From: Planctomycetota bacterium
Lineage (GTDB): Bacteria > Planctomycetota > UBA1135 > UBA2386
Reading direction: 5' to 3'
Assembly: GCA_020638655.1 (NCBI GenBank)
Contig: JACKIC010000001.1
Span: 124,001-188,000, forward strand
Length of the DNA: 64,000 nt
Below are positions 33,322 to 43,531 of this stretch, piece by piece. Position numbers and translations under genes: made by a program. The notes beneath the pieces were generated by a model that searched no databases, was not told the DNA's origin, and worked only from the letters and a program-made list of their open reading frames with translations. Within the stretch, counting starts at the first letter, position 1, and each line of letters begins with the position of its first letter.

Positions 33322-34951
33322 CCACCTCGCGCAGCAGCCGGCGCTTGATCGACTTCTCGGTCAGCGCCGCGCTCTGCCACCACCAGCCGTCCTGCTGCAT
33401 CTGCGCGGCGGCCGCCACGAAGCGCTCGGCCACCGCCGCGAAGTCCTCGTCGGTGTAGTCGTGGCTGAAGATGAACCGGCCCGTGCCGATCCAGCTCAGC
33501 GCCAGCCCCTGATCGCGCAGGTAGTACTGCAGCATCCAGTTGTAGCGGCTCGGCGCGCGGTAGAGCACGGTCCACACCGAGGTCATGTTGGCGACCCGGA
33601 CCGGCAGGCCGCGCTCCTCGAGCCGCGCATTGAGCTCCGCGGCGCGCTCGTCCCAGACGGCGTCCAGCGTCGCGTAGTGCGCGCGCACCTCGGGCAGCTC
33701 GACGTGTTGCAGGAACTCGTTCATCGCCGCCATCACGTAGGGGTGGGAGTTGAAGGTGCCGCGCGCGAAACAGACGTCCGAGGGGCGGTCGTCGCGGTAG
33801 CGGCGCATCAGGTCCTTCCTGCCGCAGACGACGCCGACGGGCAACCCGCCGCCGAGGGTCTTGCCGTAGGTGACGATGTCGGCGCGCACACCGAAGTACT
33901 CCTGCGTGCCGCCGCGGGCGAGGCGGAAGCCGAGGAACACGTCGTCGACGATCAGCACGATGCCGCGCTCGGTGCACACCTCCTGCAGCTGCTGCAACCA
34001 GCGCGCGTACGCGTGCCGGTCGTAACGCACCTTGCGGCCGCTGCCGAGCAGCGTCGAGTCGCTGGGCGCGCCGCCGTTGGGGTTCATCGCCTGGATCGCG
34101 TTGACGAGCACGCAGGCGATGTCGCCGCGCTTGCGCAGCACGCGCAGCGTGCTCGGATCCATGTCCTGCAGCGTGTAGACCTCGCGCGGCGGCCGCGGGT
34201 TGCCGACGCCGGCCTGCACGCCGTCCCACCAGCCGTGGTAGGCGCCGCAGAAGCGCACCACGTGCGAGCGGCCGGTGTGGTAACGCGCCAGCCGCACCGC
34301 CTGCATCACCGCCTCGGTCCCGGACATGTGGAACGAGACCTCGTCCATGCCCGACAGCTCGCGCAGGCGCTCGACGTTGTCGGCGAGGATCGGGTGATAG
34401 GGGCCCAGCACGGGGCCGAGGTCGCGCACGCGCGCCGCGCCGCGCTCGATGCAGCCCTTGTAGAAGTCGTAGCCGAACAGGTTGCAGCCGTAGGAGCCGC
34501 CCAGGTCGTAGGCCCAGTTGCCGTCGAGGTCGCGCATGCGCCGCCCCTCGGTCGCCGTCATCACGCAGCCGACCTCGAGGCGCGCGCGCACCTGGTTGCG
34601 GAACTGGAACGGCACGCGATAGGCGTTGGTGAAGGCGACGTCGGAGACGCCCTGTTCGAGCGCGCGGCTCGCCTCGAGCGTGCGCGGCGCGCGCGCCGCG
34701 GCGGCCGCGGCGAGCCGTTCGAAGCCCAAGCGTCGCTGCTGCACGACCTCGTCGGGCGCGCCGTCCGCGGCGAGGAAGTCGGCGGCCGAGAACTCGTAGA
34801 ACGGCAACAGCCGCGCGACCCGCTGCGCCATGCGCGCGTGGCCGCCGAGCGACGGGTGCTTGGCCAGGGACAGCAGCAACCGCAGATAGACCTTGCGCAG
34901 CAGCCAGACGCCGCCCACCGCCGCGAGCCCGTAGACGAGGAGGTCCATCAT
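33275..34951 (-). CDS. Class III PLP aminotransferase, glutamate-1-semialdehyde aminomutase-like (558 aa)
   Basis: A hydrophobic N-terminus of about 30 residues (LLVYGLAAVGGVWLL) suggests membrane attachment, which is unusual for the family. The fold-type I domain is clear: VSFHMSGTEAVMQAVRLAR, FCGAYHGWWDG, LIVDDVFLGFRL and the PLP lysine, Lys364, in YGKTLGGGLPVGV. The ATG at 34951 overlaps the PHP-glycosyltransferase stop by ATGA, so the two act together, perhaps making an amino sugar or aminated polar head group. It is not likely to be HemL itself because of the N-terminal anchor, extra length and context. The C-terminal nine codons or so overlap the convergent gene. Confidence 0.8.
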   Translation of the reverse strand: MMDLLVYGLAAVGGVWLLRKVYLRLLLSLAKHPSLGGHARMAQRVARLLPFYEFSAADFLAADGAPDEVVQQRRLGFERLAAAAAARAPRTLEASRALEQGVSDVAFTNAYRVPFQFRNQVRARLEVGCVMTATEGRRMRDLDGNWAYDLGGSYGCNLFGYDFYKGCIERGAARVRDLGPVLGPYHPILADNVERLRELSGMDEVSFHMSGTEAVMQAVRLARYHTGRSHVVRFCGAYHGWWDGVQAGVGNPRPPREVYTLQDMDPSTLRVLRKRGDIACVLVNAIQAMNPNGGAPSDSTLLGSGRKVRYDRHAYARWLQQLQEVCTERGIVLIVDDVFLGFRLARGGTQEYFGVRADIVTYGKTLGGGLPVGVVCGRKDLMRRYRDDRPSDVCFARGTFNSHPYVMAAMNEFLQHVELPEVRAHYATLDAVWDERAAELNARLEERGLPVRVANMTSVWTVLYRAPSRYNWMLQYYLRDQGLALSWIGTGRFIFSHDYTDEDFAAVAERFVAAAAQMQQDGWWWQSAALTEKSIKRRLLREVVTSALRGASGRAAHP

Positions 34952-37614
34952 GCCCCCATCAGCCGCGCCCGGTCGGCCGCGTAGTCGACGCCGATGACCT
35001 CGGGCTCGGGGGCCTCGGCCTCCTCGCGCCGTTCGGCCTCCGCCGCGCGCTTGCCGCCGCGCACCTTCTGCCGGTAGCTCTCGGAGTCGAAGATCGCCGT
35101 GAACGGCTCGTCGACGCGGTGCATCTCGACGAACTCGCGCGCGTTGCGCCCCATGCGCAGCCGCGTCGCGTGATCGAGCAGGTTGCTCATCGCCTCGGCG
35201 AGGCGGTCGACGTTCTGACCGTCGACCCGGAAGCCGGTGACGCCGTGCACCATCAGCTCCTGCGGCCCGCCCATGTCCGAGACCACCACCGGCAGGCCCG
35301 ACGCCTGCGCCTCGAGCGGCGCGTTGCCCCACGTGTCCGTGGTCGACGGGAACAGCTTGGCGTCCGCCGAGGCGAGCGCCGCCGACAGCTCCTCGCCTTC
35401 GAGGAACCCCGTGAAGGTCGCCGGCACGCCGGCGAGCCGCTGCTCGAGCTCGCGCCGGAACGGCCCGTCGCCGATCACGATCAGGTGGGTGCGCGGGTTG
35501 GCCGCATGCACCTTGCGGTAGGCGTCGGCGAGCAGCCCCAGGTTCTTCTCGGCGCTGACGCGGCCGACGTAGACGAACTTGACCAGCTCGGGGGCGCGCT
35601 CGATGCCGCGCCGCATCCAGAAGCCGGCGTCGCGCTTCTCGGGGTGGAATCGCTGCAGGTCGACCCAGCGGTCGAGCACGAGCAGCTTGCGCTTGCGCAG
35701 GCCGCGCTGGTGCAGCAGGCGCGCGATGAACTTCGACGGCACCACGACCTCGTCGACCGAGTGGTAGAACAAGATCATGTAGCGCCAGGCGAGCGCCTCG
35801 AGGCTGATGTCCTTGGTGTAGCTCTCGACGTACTCGGGGAAGCACGTGTGGTAGGTCGAGGCGGTCTCGATCTGCAGGATCTTCGCGGCCAGGAGGCCGG
35901 CCACGCCGACGGTGCCGGGCGTGCTGATCTGCATCTTGGTGAAGCCCGACTCCTGCAGGAACTTGAGCAGCTCGAGGAACGGCGGGAAGCGCACCTGCAG
36001 GCCCTCGTACTCGGGGAAGTCGAGGTTGACGATCGACTCGAAGATCACCAGGCGCCCCGACTCGATCATCTCGGCGAGCTCGGGGTCCTGCAGGCAGGTG
36101 GCCTTCTCGGCGGCCGACAGGCAGGTCACGACCGTGAAGTCGACGTCGCGGCGCCGCGCCTCGTGCAGCATCTTCCGGATCGTGCGGGCCACGCCGTTGA
36201 TCTCGACGAACGTGTCGGTGAGCAGCACCAGGCGCTGACGTTCGGCGAAGTCGAACGCCTTGCAGACGTCGCGCACGATCATCCGATCCGAGCTCTGGTG
36301 CAGGTAGGAGAGCAGGTAGGGCATCGAGACGAACACGTTCGACGACACCAGCGCGACGACCTCTTTGATCACGCGCATCAGATCCATCGACCTGGCCTGA
36401 CCGATGCGGTTGACGTAGTTGGCGAAGATCCGGTTCAGCAGCGCGCTGACCACCGCGAAGATCTTGTCGTCGGTGCGCTCGGCGGCGGCCAGCCTGCGGC
36501 GGAACGCCGCGTCGGTGAGCAGCGCGTGCGCCTCGGCGGCGAGGATGCGCTCGAACGGCTTGCCGCGCGGGCTGCGCAGGTTGCGCCGCGACGCGACCAC
36601 CTTGCCCAGGGCGCTGCCCAACCAGGCCTTGGCGCCGATCGCGAGCTTCTCGTGCAGCCGCACCTTGCCGCTGTCGAACACCAGCCGCAGCAGCGAGTTG
36701 ATCGGCCCGCCCATGCTGACGCCGCCGCCCGCGGCGGTCGTCTTGCCCTTGGTCTTGCCGTCGTAGAGCAGCTTGAGCATCGCGTGCGCGAGCGTCACCG
36801 GACCGCCGTGGCAGCCGCCCGGGCGCGTATTGCGCTGTCGCATCGCCTCGATCAGCCGGTTGGGCGTGAGCGGCACGTCGCCGTCGACCGTGAACTCGGT
36901 CCAGGTCTGGCCCGGGTTGATGCCGCTGTGGTCGTCCGACCCCGACACCACCGTCTTGAGCCACGGCGTGGGCCCCTTGGGCGCGATGCCGTGCTTGTTC
37001 GCCAGCCGCTCGATCGTCTGCCGGTCGAGCGTCGACACCAGCCGTTGGGTCAGCTCGTTCAACGAGCGCGTGCGCGTGCCGTTGCGCACCTCGAGCATGT
37101 TCATCAGCAGCAGCGCCTTCTCGATGTGCTCGAGGCCGAGCGAGCCCTGCCGGCCGTAGGGCCGGTTCTGGGTGCTCATCAGCGGATGCGTCATGAAATA
37201 GGCGAGCTTGTTGGCGAACGGGTTGTCCGCCTCGGCCGCGATCTGCCGGTCGACGTAGTCGATCATCTCGTAGACGTTGCCGCGCAGCCGGTCGACCTCG
37301 GCGAACTGCGCCTCGGTCATGTTCGCCACGGTCACGTGGATGTTGCAGCCGTCCTCGGGGAACGTCGTGGTCATCTCGGAGCTGATGAACACGTCCTGCA
37401 GCCCCGCATCGAGCATCTCCTTGACGCCGTCGATCGAGTTGTGATCGGTCAGCGTGATCAGCGACATGCCCTGCGCGCGCAGCTGTGCGTAGACCTTCAG
37501 CGGGTCCGAATACGACTCGGGGATCGAGAAGCTGTTCGCCGCGTAATAGTCGGTGACATTGGAGGCGTACGAGTGGAGGTGGAAGTCGACTCTGCCGATC
37601 GTCCTGCGGATCAT
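34948..37614 (-). CDS. PHP-domain / glycosyltransferase family 4 fusion (888 aa)
   Basis: Residues about 7-320 are a PHP phosphoesterase-like domain with metal-binding motifs DFHLHS (10-15), LTDHN (55-59) and SGSDDHSG. Residues about 320-490 are a helical linker. Residues about 495-850 are a GT-B glycosyltransferase: LLTDTFVEINGVARTIRKML at the start, FVYVGRVSAEKNLGLL, FTGFLEGEELSAALASADAK, and the GT4 sugar-nucleotide motif TWGNAPLEAQASGLPVV. The ATG at 37614 has AAGGA about nine bases upstream. The GT part resembles enzymes glycosylating lipids. Coupling to the aminotransferase implies one pathway; the PHP part may remove a phosphate. The substrate is unknown. Confidence 0.85.
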   Translation of the reverse strand: MIRRTIGRVDFHLHSYASNVTDYYAANSFSIPESYSDPLKVYAQLRAQGMSLITLTDHNSIDGVKEMLDAGLQDVFISSEMTTTFPEDGCNIHVTVANMTEAQFAEVDRLRGNVYEMIDYVDRQIAAEADNPFANKLAYFMTHPLMSTQNRPYGRQGSLGLEHIEKALLLMNMLEVRNGTRTRSLNELTQRLVSTLDRQTIERLANKHGIAPKGPTPWLKTVVSGSDDHSGINPGQTWTEFTVDGDVPLTPNRLIEAMRQRNTRPGGCHGGPVTLAHAMLKLLYDGKTKGKTTAAGGGVSMGGPINSLLRLVFDSGKVRLHEKLAIGAKAWLGSALGKVVASRRNLRSPRGKPFERILAAEAHALLTDAAFRRRLAAAERTDDKIFAVVSALLNRIFANYVNRIGQARSMDLMRVIKEVVALVSSNVFVSMPYLLSYLHQSSDRMIVRDVCKAFDFAERQRLVLLTDTFVEINGVARTIRKMLHEARRRDVDFTVVTCLSAAEKATCLQDPELAEMIESGRLVIFESIVNLDFPEYEGLQVRFPPFLELLKFLQESGFTKMQISTPGTVGVAGLLAAKILQIETASTYHTCFPEYVESYTKDISLEALAWRYMILFYHSVDEVVVPSKFIARLLHQRGLRKRKLLVLDRWVDLQRFHPEKRDAGFWMRRGIERAPELVKFVYVGRVSAEKNLGLLADAYRKVHAANPRTHLIVIGDGPFRRELEQRLAGVPATFTGFLEGEELSAALASADAKLFPSTTDTWGNAPLEAQASGLPVVVSDMGGPQELMVHGVTGFRVDGQNVDRLAEAMSNLLDHATRLRMGRNAREFVEMHRVDEPFTAIFDSESYRQKVRGGKRAAEAERREEAEAPEPEVIGVDYAADRARLMGA

Positions 37615-37917
37615 CGGTACGGATTCCTTGCCGGTAGCCAAGACACCGGGGCTCGTGAGGGGGGCGGCGCGATCGCGCCGTCGACGCGCGCCCGCGCCGA
37701 GCAACCGCAGCTCGACGAACAAGCACGGGGGGCGCGCCGTCTGTTCACGGCGAGCATGGAACGGGCGCAGCGTTCAGGGACGGACAGCCCCGCAACAAGA
37801 ATCGCATTGCGGCCATCGATGCACGCCGCCGCGATGGTGACGAGGCCGGGCGATGTCTACCTTCGGCCAGTCATTGGCGGCGCCGCGGCGCCGCTGAAAC
37901 CCCACCTCGAGGAGCCG

Positions 37918-38523
37918 ATGACAGCGACCACCGCCAGCGGCCGCGGCATGTTCTTCTTCCGCCGTTTCCTCAGCAGCCCGCGCGAGGTCGGCGCGCTGTG
38001 CCCGAGCACCCGCCACCTCGGCGACGCGATGCTCGTCGACCTCGACCTGCGCGGCGACGACGTGATCGTCGAGTACGGCGCCGGCACCGGGTCCCTGACC
38101 CGCTCGATCCGCGACCGCCTGCAGCGGCAGCCGGAGCTGCGGTATCTGGGCATCGAGCGGGAACCCGGGTTCTGCGCGATCCTGCAGCAACGCTGGCCCG
38201 AGCTGACCTTCGCCGCCGCCCAGGTCGAGGACGTGCAGCGCCTGCTGGCCGAGCACGGGCTGCCCCGGCCCAAGGCCATCATCTCCGGCCTGCCCCTGAT
38301 CCTGCTGCCGACGATGGAGCAGATCGTGCAGCAGGCCTACGAAGTGCTCGCTCCGGGGGGCTCGTTCCGCACCTTCAGCTACCTGCAGTCCTATCCGCTG
38401 AAGAGCGCCCGCCGGCTGCGCCGCCTCATGGCCGACACCTTCGACGACTACTCGAGCAGCCGCCTCGTGACCCGAAACTTCCCTCCCGCCTTCGTGCTCC
38501 GCGGCGACAAACAGGCCCTCTGA
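37918..38523 (+). CDS. PmtA-like phospholipid N-methyltransferase (201 aa)
   Basis: A strong ribosome site (GAGGAG, three bases before the ATG) sets the start. The S-adenosylmethionine motif I is VIVEYGAGTGSLTRSI, preceded by the PmtA-type phrase SSPREVGALCPSTRHLGDAM, and followed by ISGLPLILLP and a C-terminal LVTRNFPPAFVLR. PmtA methylates phosphatidylethanolamine toward phosphatidylcholine; the related KsgA family methylates rRNA but is longer and has different motifs. The psd gene 5 kb away would provide the substrate lipid. The start region just upstream shows no other gene. Confidence 0.8.
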   Translation: MTATTASGRGMFFFRRFLSSPREVGALCPSTRHLGDAMLVDLDLRGDDVIVEYGAGTGSLTRSIRDRLQRQPELRYLGIEREPGFCAILQQRWPELTFAAAQVEDVQRLLAEHGLPRPKAIISGLPLILLPTMEQIVQQAYEVLAPGGSFRTFSYLQSYPLKSARRLRRLMADTFDDYSSSRLVTRNFPPAFVLRGDKQAL

Positions 38524-38628
38524 GCCGGCTTCCACACCCCACGGACACCATCTTCGCGCTTGTTTCGGGCCCAAGGTGTCGTTCTCATGGGCGCTTCCAC
38601 CACATTCCTGGTGCAAAGAGAAACGAAC

Positions 38629-38904
38629 ATGAAGAAGACGCTCACTGCCATCGCCATGGTCGCCGCCCTCGGCACGACCTCGTGCGTCGGTCCCTACAAC
38701 GCTTTCAACTCGGTCGCCTCGTGGAACTCGCGGGTCTCCGACTCGAAGTTCCTGAACGAGCTGGTCTACATCGGCCTCTACATCATCCCGGTCTACGGCA
38801 TCGCCTCGCTGGGTGACGCCCTGATCTTCAACTCGATCGAGTTCTGGGGCGGTGAGAACCCGATCAGCAAGCCCGAGGAGTTCACCAGCCAGGGCACCAA
38901 GTGA
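38629..38904 (+). CDS. Small DUF3332-like lipoprotein (91 aa)
   Basis: MKKTLTAIAMVAALGTTSC is a textbook lipoprotein signal with the lipidated Cys at residue 19. The mature part contains SVASWNSRVSDSKFLNELVY and a hydrophobic segment (IGLYIIPVYGIASLGDALIF), matching small DUF3332-type lipoproteins. An A-rich leader (AAAGAGAAACGAAC) precedes the ATG. A strong terminator follows 40 bp after the stop, so it is a single-gene unit. Function unknown; the family is widespread in Planctomycetota and Bacteroidota by my recollection. Confidence 0.75.
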   Translation: MKKTLTAIAMVAALGTTSCVGPYNAFNSVASWNSRVSDSKFLNELVYIGLYIIPVYGIASLGDALIFNSIEFWGGENPISKPEEFTSQGTK

Positions 38905-38943
38905 CCTGGTCGCCGTCCTCGTGACGGCGTGAACACCACGAGG

Positions 38944-38968
38944 CCGCCCCGCACCCGCGGGGCGGTTT
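38944..38968 (+). terminator. Intrinsic terminator after the small lipoprotein gene
   Basis: CCGCCCCGC / GCGGGGCGG forms a perfect 9-bp stem with loop ACCC, followed by TTT. It ends the lipoprotein transcript. Confidence 0.8.
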
Positions 38969-39032
38969 CATGTACGGGACGCTCATTCCCCGCGGACCCG
39001 ACGGACACTCCCCCGACCGACATTGCAGACAT

Positions 39033-39109
39033 TGGTACGCCCGGCAGGAATCGAACCTGCGACCCCCGCTTTAGGAAAGCGATGCTCTATCCAACTGAGC
39101 TACGGGCGC
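39033..39109 (-). tRNA. tRNA-Arg (anticodon CCU)
   Basis: A complete cloverleaf is readable on the minus strand: acceptor GCGCCCG/CGGGCGT, D-arm GCTC..GAGC, anticodon stem TCGCT/AGCGG with loop TTCCTAA (anticodon CCT), T-arm GCAGG/CCTGC with TTCGAAT, discriminator A and an encoded CCA end. It reads the rare AGG codon. Confidence 0.95.
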
Positions 39110-39208
39110 GCCTGGCGCGGAGCGTAGCCAGATCCCCCGACCCGCTCCAGCCGTGTGCGTACCGAACCGGGTACAAACCACACACGCGCCGCCCCGCCCG
39201 CCGCCGCT

Positions 39209-40183
39209 TCAGCGCAGCGTGACCTCGTCGAGCAGCATCGAGTTCGACACCGAGTTGCCGAAGCGGTCGAACGCGTCGAGCTGCCACACCACCCGCTTGC
39301 TGCGGGGCTCGATCTCGACCAGCACCGGCTGCCCCGGACCCGCGTGGCAGTTGCCGATCACGTAGTTGCCGTTGGGCAGCACCTCGAGCGTCGTGACCCA
39401 GGCGAGCACGATCCCGGGAAGATCGCGCTGCCGCAGCGCCCAGACGACCTGCCCCTGCGGATCGACCTCGAGCACGCTGTGCCCGTTGCCGGTCGCCACC
39501 AGGGTGTTGCCGTTCGCGAGCCGCAGGGCGCCGAACACCGCGTTGCCGAACGCCTCGGGGCCGTGCCCGCCGCGGGCCTCTTCGCCGAACATCGGCACCT
39601 CGAACTGCCACACCACCTCGCCGCTGCCCCAGTCGTATTCGCGCACGCAGCCGTCGCCCTCGTGGCAGACGAGCACGTTGCCGTTCGCGAGCCGCCGCAC
39701 GAGGCGCGTGTCGCGGTGGGCGTCCGGCCGCCGCACGGTCATCTTCACCTCGCGCACCAGCCGCCCCTGCCGGTCGACCTCGATCAGCCGCCCCGGGCCG
39801 CTCTCGGCGATCAGCACATGGCCGTCGGGCAGCAGCTGGAACGAGTGCACCTCGACGCGCTTGCCGGCGTTGCCGTTGGCCGTCGCCGAGTCGTAGCTCC
39901 ACACCACCTCGCGGCGCTCGGGGTCGATCTCCACCAGCTTGCTGCCGCCCTGCTGCACCAGCAGGTGCCCATCGGCGCGGCGCTGCACGTCGTGGATGCC
40001 GCCCCACGGCATCTCCCACTCGACCTGCCCCTGCCGGTCGAGGATCGCGAGGCGCCCCTCCCCCTGGAGCAGCACGCGGTGACCGGCCGGCGCCGCCTCA
40101 CGCGCACCGGCGGTCGCGCCGCAGCCGGCCAGCGCCAGCCCGGCGAGCGCGAGGAACGAGAACAGGACGAGGGGGCGATGCAT
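39209..40183 (-). CDS. Beta-propeller (PQQ-like repeat) lipoprotein (324 aa)
   Basis: A lipoprotein signal (LALAGLALAGC) places the protein at the envelope. The mature part is made of about six to seven repeated blade-like units with the shape 'V..D..G.vvW.....' (GQVEWEMPWGGIHDVQRRADG, EVVWSYDS, GEVVWQFEVP, GQVVWALRQ, KRVVWQLDA). In these, N-G-N or D-G-x lies between strands, as in PQQ-type or arylsulfotransferase-type propellers. There are no catalytic residues I can assign, so it may be a binding or scaffolding propeller. It is a single gene, with the PLP enzyme next on the same strand upstream. Confidence 0.75.
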   Translation of the reverse strand: MHRPLVLFSFLALAGLALAGCGATAGAREAAPAGHRVLLQGEGRLAILDRQGQVEWEMPWGGIHDVQRRADGHLLVQQGGSKLVEIDPERREVVWSYDSATANGNAGKRVEVHSFQLLPDGHVLIAESGPGRLIEVDRQGRLVREVKMTVRRPDAHRDTRLVRRLANGNVLVCHEGDGCVREYDWGSGEVVWQFEVPMFGEEARGGHGPEAFGNAVFGALRLANGNTLVATGNGHSVLEVDPQGQVVWALRQRDLPGIVLAWVTTLEVLPNGNYVIGNCHAGPGQPVLVEIEPRSKRVVWQLDAFDRFGNSVSNSMLLDEVTLR

Positions 40184-40217
40184 GCGCGCATCATCACCAC
40201 GACCCGTCGCAGTTGCA

Positions 40218-41489
40218 CTACATCGCGTCGAGCGCCTGCGCGAGATCCGCGATCGTGTCCTCGGGATGCTCGACCCCGACCGACAGGCGGATCAGCGCCG
40301 GCGTGATTCCCATCGCGAGCTGATCCTCGACCGCGATGTCGGAGTGCGTCATCGTGCCCGGGTGCTCGGCCAAGGACTCGGTGCCGCCGAGGCTGACCGC
40401 GAGCTTGACGAGTTCGAGCGCGTTCAGCATCCGGAAGGCCTCGGCTTCGCCGCCGACGACCTCGAACGAGATCATCGACCCGGGCCCCAGGCACTGCCGC
40501 TGGTAGATCTCGTACTGCGGATCACCTTCTTGCAGGTGACCGAGATAGTGGACCTTGCGCACCTTGGGGTGATCGGCGAGGAAGTCGGCGACGTAACGCG
40601 CGTTCTTCATCGCGCTGGTCATGCGCAGCTTGAGAGTCTCGAGGCTGCGCATCAGCAACCAGGCCGTCCACGGTCCGCACATCGTGCCCAGGATCGTGCG
40701 GTGCGTGCGGATCGGCTCGAGCACCGCGTCGCTGCCGAGCACCGCGCCGGCGATCACGTCGCTGTGGCCGCCGATGAACTTGGTCGCCGAGTAGATCACC
40801 GCGTCGGCGCCGTGCTCCAGGGGATGTTGCCACAGCGGGCCGAGGAAGGTGTTGTCGACGACGACTCGCACCGGCCGGTCGCCGCGCGAGTGCTGACGCG
40901 CCAGCTTCGCGGCGGCGGCGATGTCGACCAGACCGTTGGTCGGGTTCGCCGGCGTCTCGATGTGGATCACCGCGACCTTGGCCGCGTCGTCGCCGAGTTC
41001 CTCGAACGCGCGCTCCAGACCGGCCGTGCCGTCACTGGCCTTGAAGCCCGCCGCCCGCACGCCCCACTGCGGCAGGATGTGGTAGAGCAGATAGTCGGTG
41101 CCGCCGTAGACCGGCACGCTGTGCAGGACGATGTCGCCGGGCCGCAGCATCGCCAGCATCGTCGTCGCGATCGCCGCCATGCCGCTCTGGAACACGGCGC
41201 AGGCCTCGGCGCCGTCCCAGAGCTTCAGCCGGTCCTCGAGGATCTCGATGTCCGGGTTGTTGAGGCGGCTGTAGATCAGCCCGAGCTTCTCGCGCGGCCG
41301 CTTCTCGCGCAGCCCGTAGGCGACCTCGAAGAAGCTCTTGCCCTCCTCGGCCGTCTTGAACACGAACGTCGACGTCATGAAGATCGGCGACTTGATCGCG
41401 CCCTCGGAGAGCTGCGGGTCGTAGCCGTGGCTCATCATCAGGGACTCGGGATGCGTGGTCCTGCCGACCTTGCGCTGGTGCCGTTTCAT
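40218..41489 (-). CDS. Cys/Met-metabolism PLP-dependent enzyme (cystathionine gamma-synthase / methionine gamma-lyase family)
   Basis: The fold-type I enzyme has all family signatures: YSRLNNPDIEILEDRLKLWDGAEA, the QSGMAAIATT loop, IETPANPTNGLVDI, VVDNTFLGPLWQHPLEHGAD, the PLP lysine Lys237 in SATKFIGGHSDV and the C-terminal RLSVGVEHPEDTI. At 423 residues it is slightly longer than average. It acts in the cytoplasm in transsulfuration or methionine breakdown; synthase and lyase cannot be told apart by eye. No SAM-type riboswitch is recognisable in the 101-bp leader. Confidence 0.9.
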   Translation of the reverse strand: MKRHQRKVGRTTHPESLMMSHGYDPQLSEGAIKSPIFMTSTFVFKTAEEGKSFFEVAYGLREKRPREKLGLIYSRLNNPDIEILEDRLKLWDGAEACAVFQSGMAAIATTMLAMLRPGDIVLHSVPVYGGTDYLLYHILPQWGVRAAGFKASDGTAGLERAFEELGDDAAKVAVIHIETPANPTNGLVDIAAAAKLARQHSRGDRPVRVVVDNTFLGPLWQHPLEHGADAVIYSATKFIGGHSDVIAGAVLGSDAVLEPIRTHRTILGTMCGPWTAWLLMRSLETLKLRMTSAMKNARYVADFLADHPKVRKVHYLGHLQEGDPQYEIYQRQCLGPGSMISFEVVGGEAEAFRMLNALELVKLAVSLGGTESLAEHPGTMTHSDIAVEDQLAMGITPALIRLSVGVEHPEDTIADLAQALDAM

Positions 41490-41590
41490 GGGGGTCTCCG
41501 TGGTGCTCGAACCAATTCCGAGGAGACCGCCTGTGGCCGCCGACTACAACCGGGCCGAACTGCGGGGCGGCGCTGGCACCCGGGCCGGGC

Positions 41591-43060
<1,470 letters not shown>

Positions 43061-43137
43061 GGAAAGAGGCTGTTCGCGGCAGGCGACGACCGGGATGCGA
43101 AACCCCGGGCATTGTCCTACTCTGCCGATCCTCCCCC

Positions 43138-43527
43138 ATGAAGCGCGGCAAGAAACAACTGCTCGTGGTCGGCGACCGGGTGCTGGTCGAGCCCACCAAG
43201 ACCGAGACCATGACCAAGGTCGGCCTGTTCCTGCCGCCCGGCGTCGTCGAGAAGGAAGAGGTCCGCGCCGGCACCGTGGTCGCGATGGGGCCCGGCACGC
43301 CGCTGCCGCCGCCGAGCGACGAGCAGGAGCCGTGGAAGGACGGCTACCGCACACCGCGCTTCCTGCCCATGCAGGTCCGCGTCGGCGACACCGCGCTGTT
43401 CTTCCGCAAGGCGGCGATCGAGATCACGTTCGAGGACGAACCGTTCCTGGTCGTGCCCTACGGCGCGATCCTGGTGCTCGTGCGCAACGACGCCGCCGTG
43501 CCCGATCAGCTGCCGCCGGAGCTGTGA
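43138..43527 (+). CDS. GroES/Cpn10-like protein, solitary and divergent (129 aa)
   Basis: The core of GroES is visible (LLVVGDRVLVEPTKTETMTKVGLFLPPGVVEK, GTVVAMGPG, RVGDTALFFRKAAIEITFEDEPFLVV). It has the usual strand order but carries a Pro-rich insert (PLPPPSDEQEPWKDGYRTP) in place of the short middle loop, and it is about 30 residues longer than standard GroES. No groEL is next to it. Planctomycetes often carry several groES copies, so a specialised co-chaperonin is plausible. No ribosome site is evident. The stop lies 4 bp from the convergent regulator gene stop. Confidence 0.75.
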   Translation: MKRGKKQLLVVGDRVLVEPTKTETMTKVGLFLPPGVVEKEEVRAGTVVAMGPGTPLPPPSDEQEPWKDGYRTPRFLPMQVRVGDTALFFRKAAIEITFEDEPFLVVPYGAILVLVRNDAAVPDQLPPEL

Positions 43528-43531
43528 GGAG

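Noticed and set aside
39033..39109. tRNA-Arg as an integration site
   Set aside because: No integrase, no direct repeat of the tRNA 3' end nearby, and normal codon use on both sides.
41490..41590. SAM or SAH riboswitch ahead of the Cys/Met PLP enzyme
   Set aside because: No consensus sequence of the SAM or SAH families is recognisable in the 101-bp leader.
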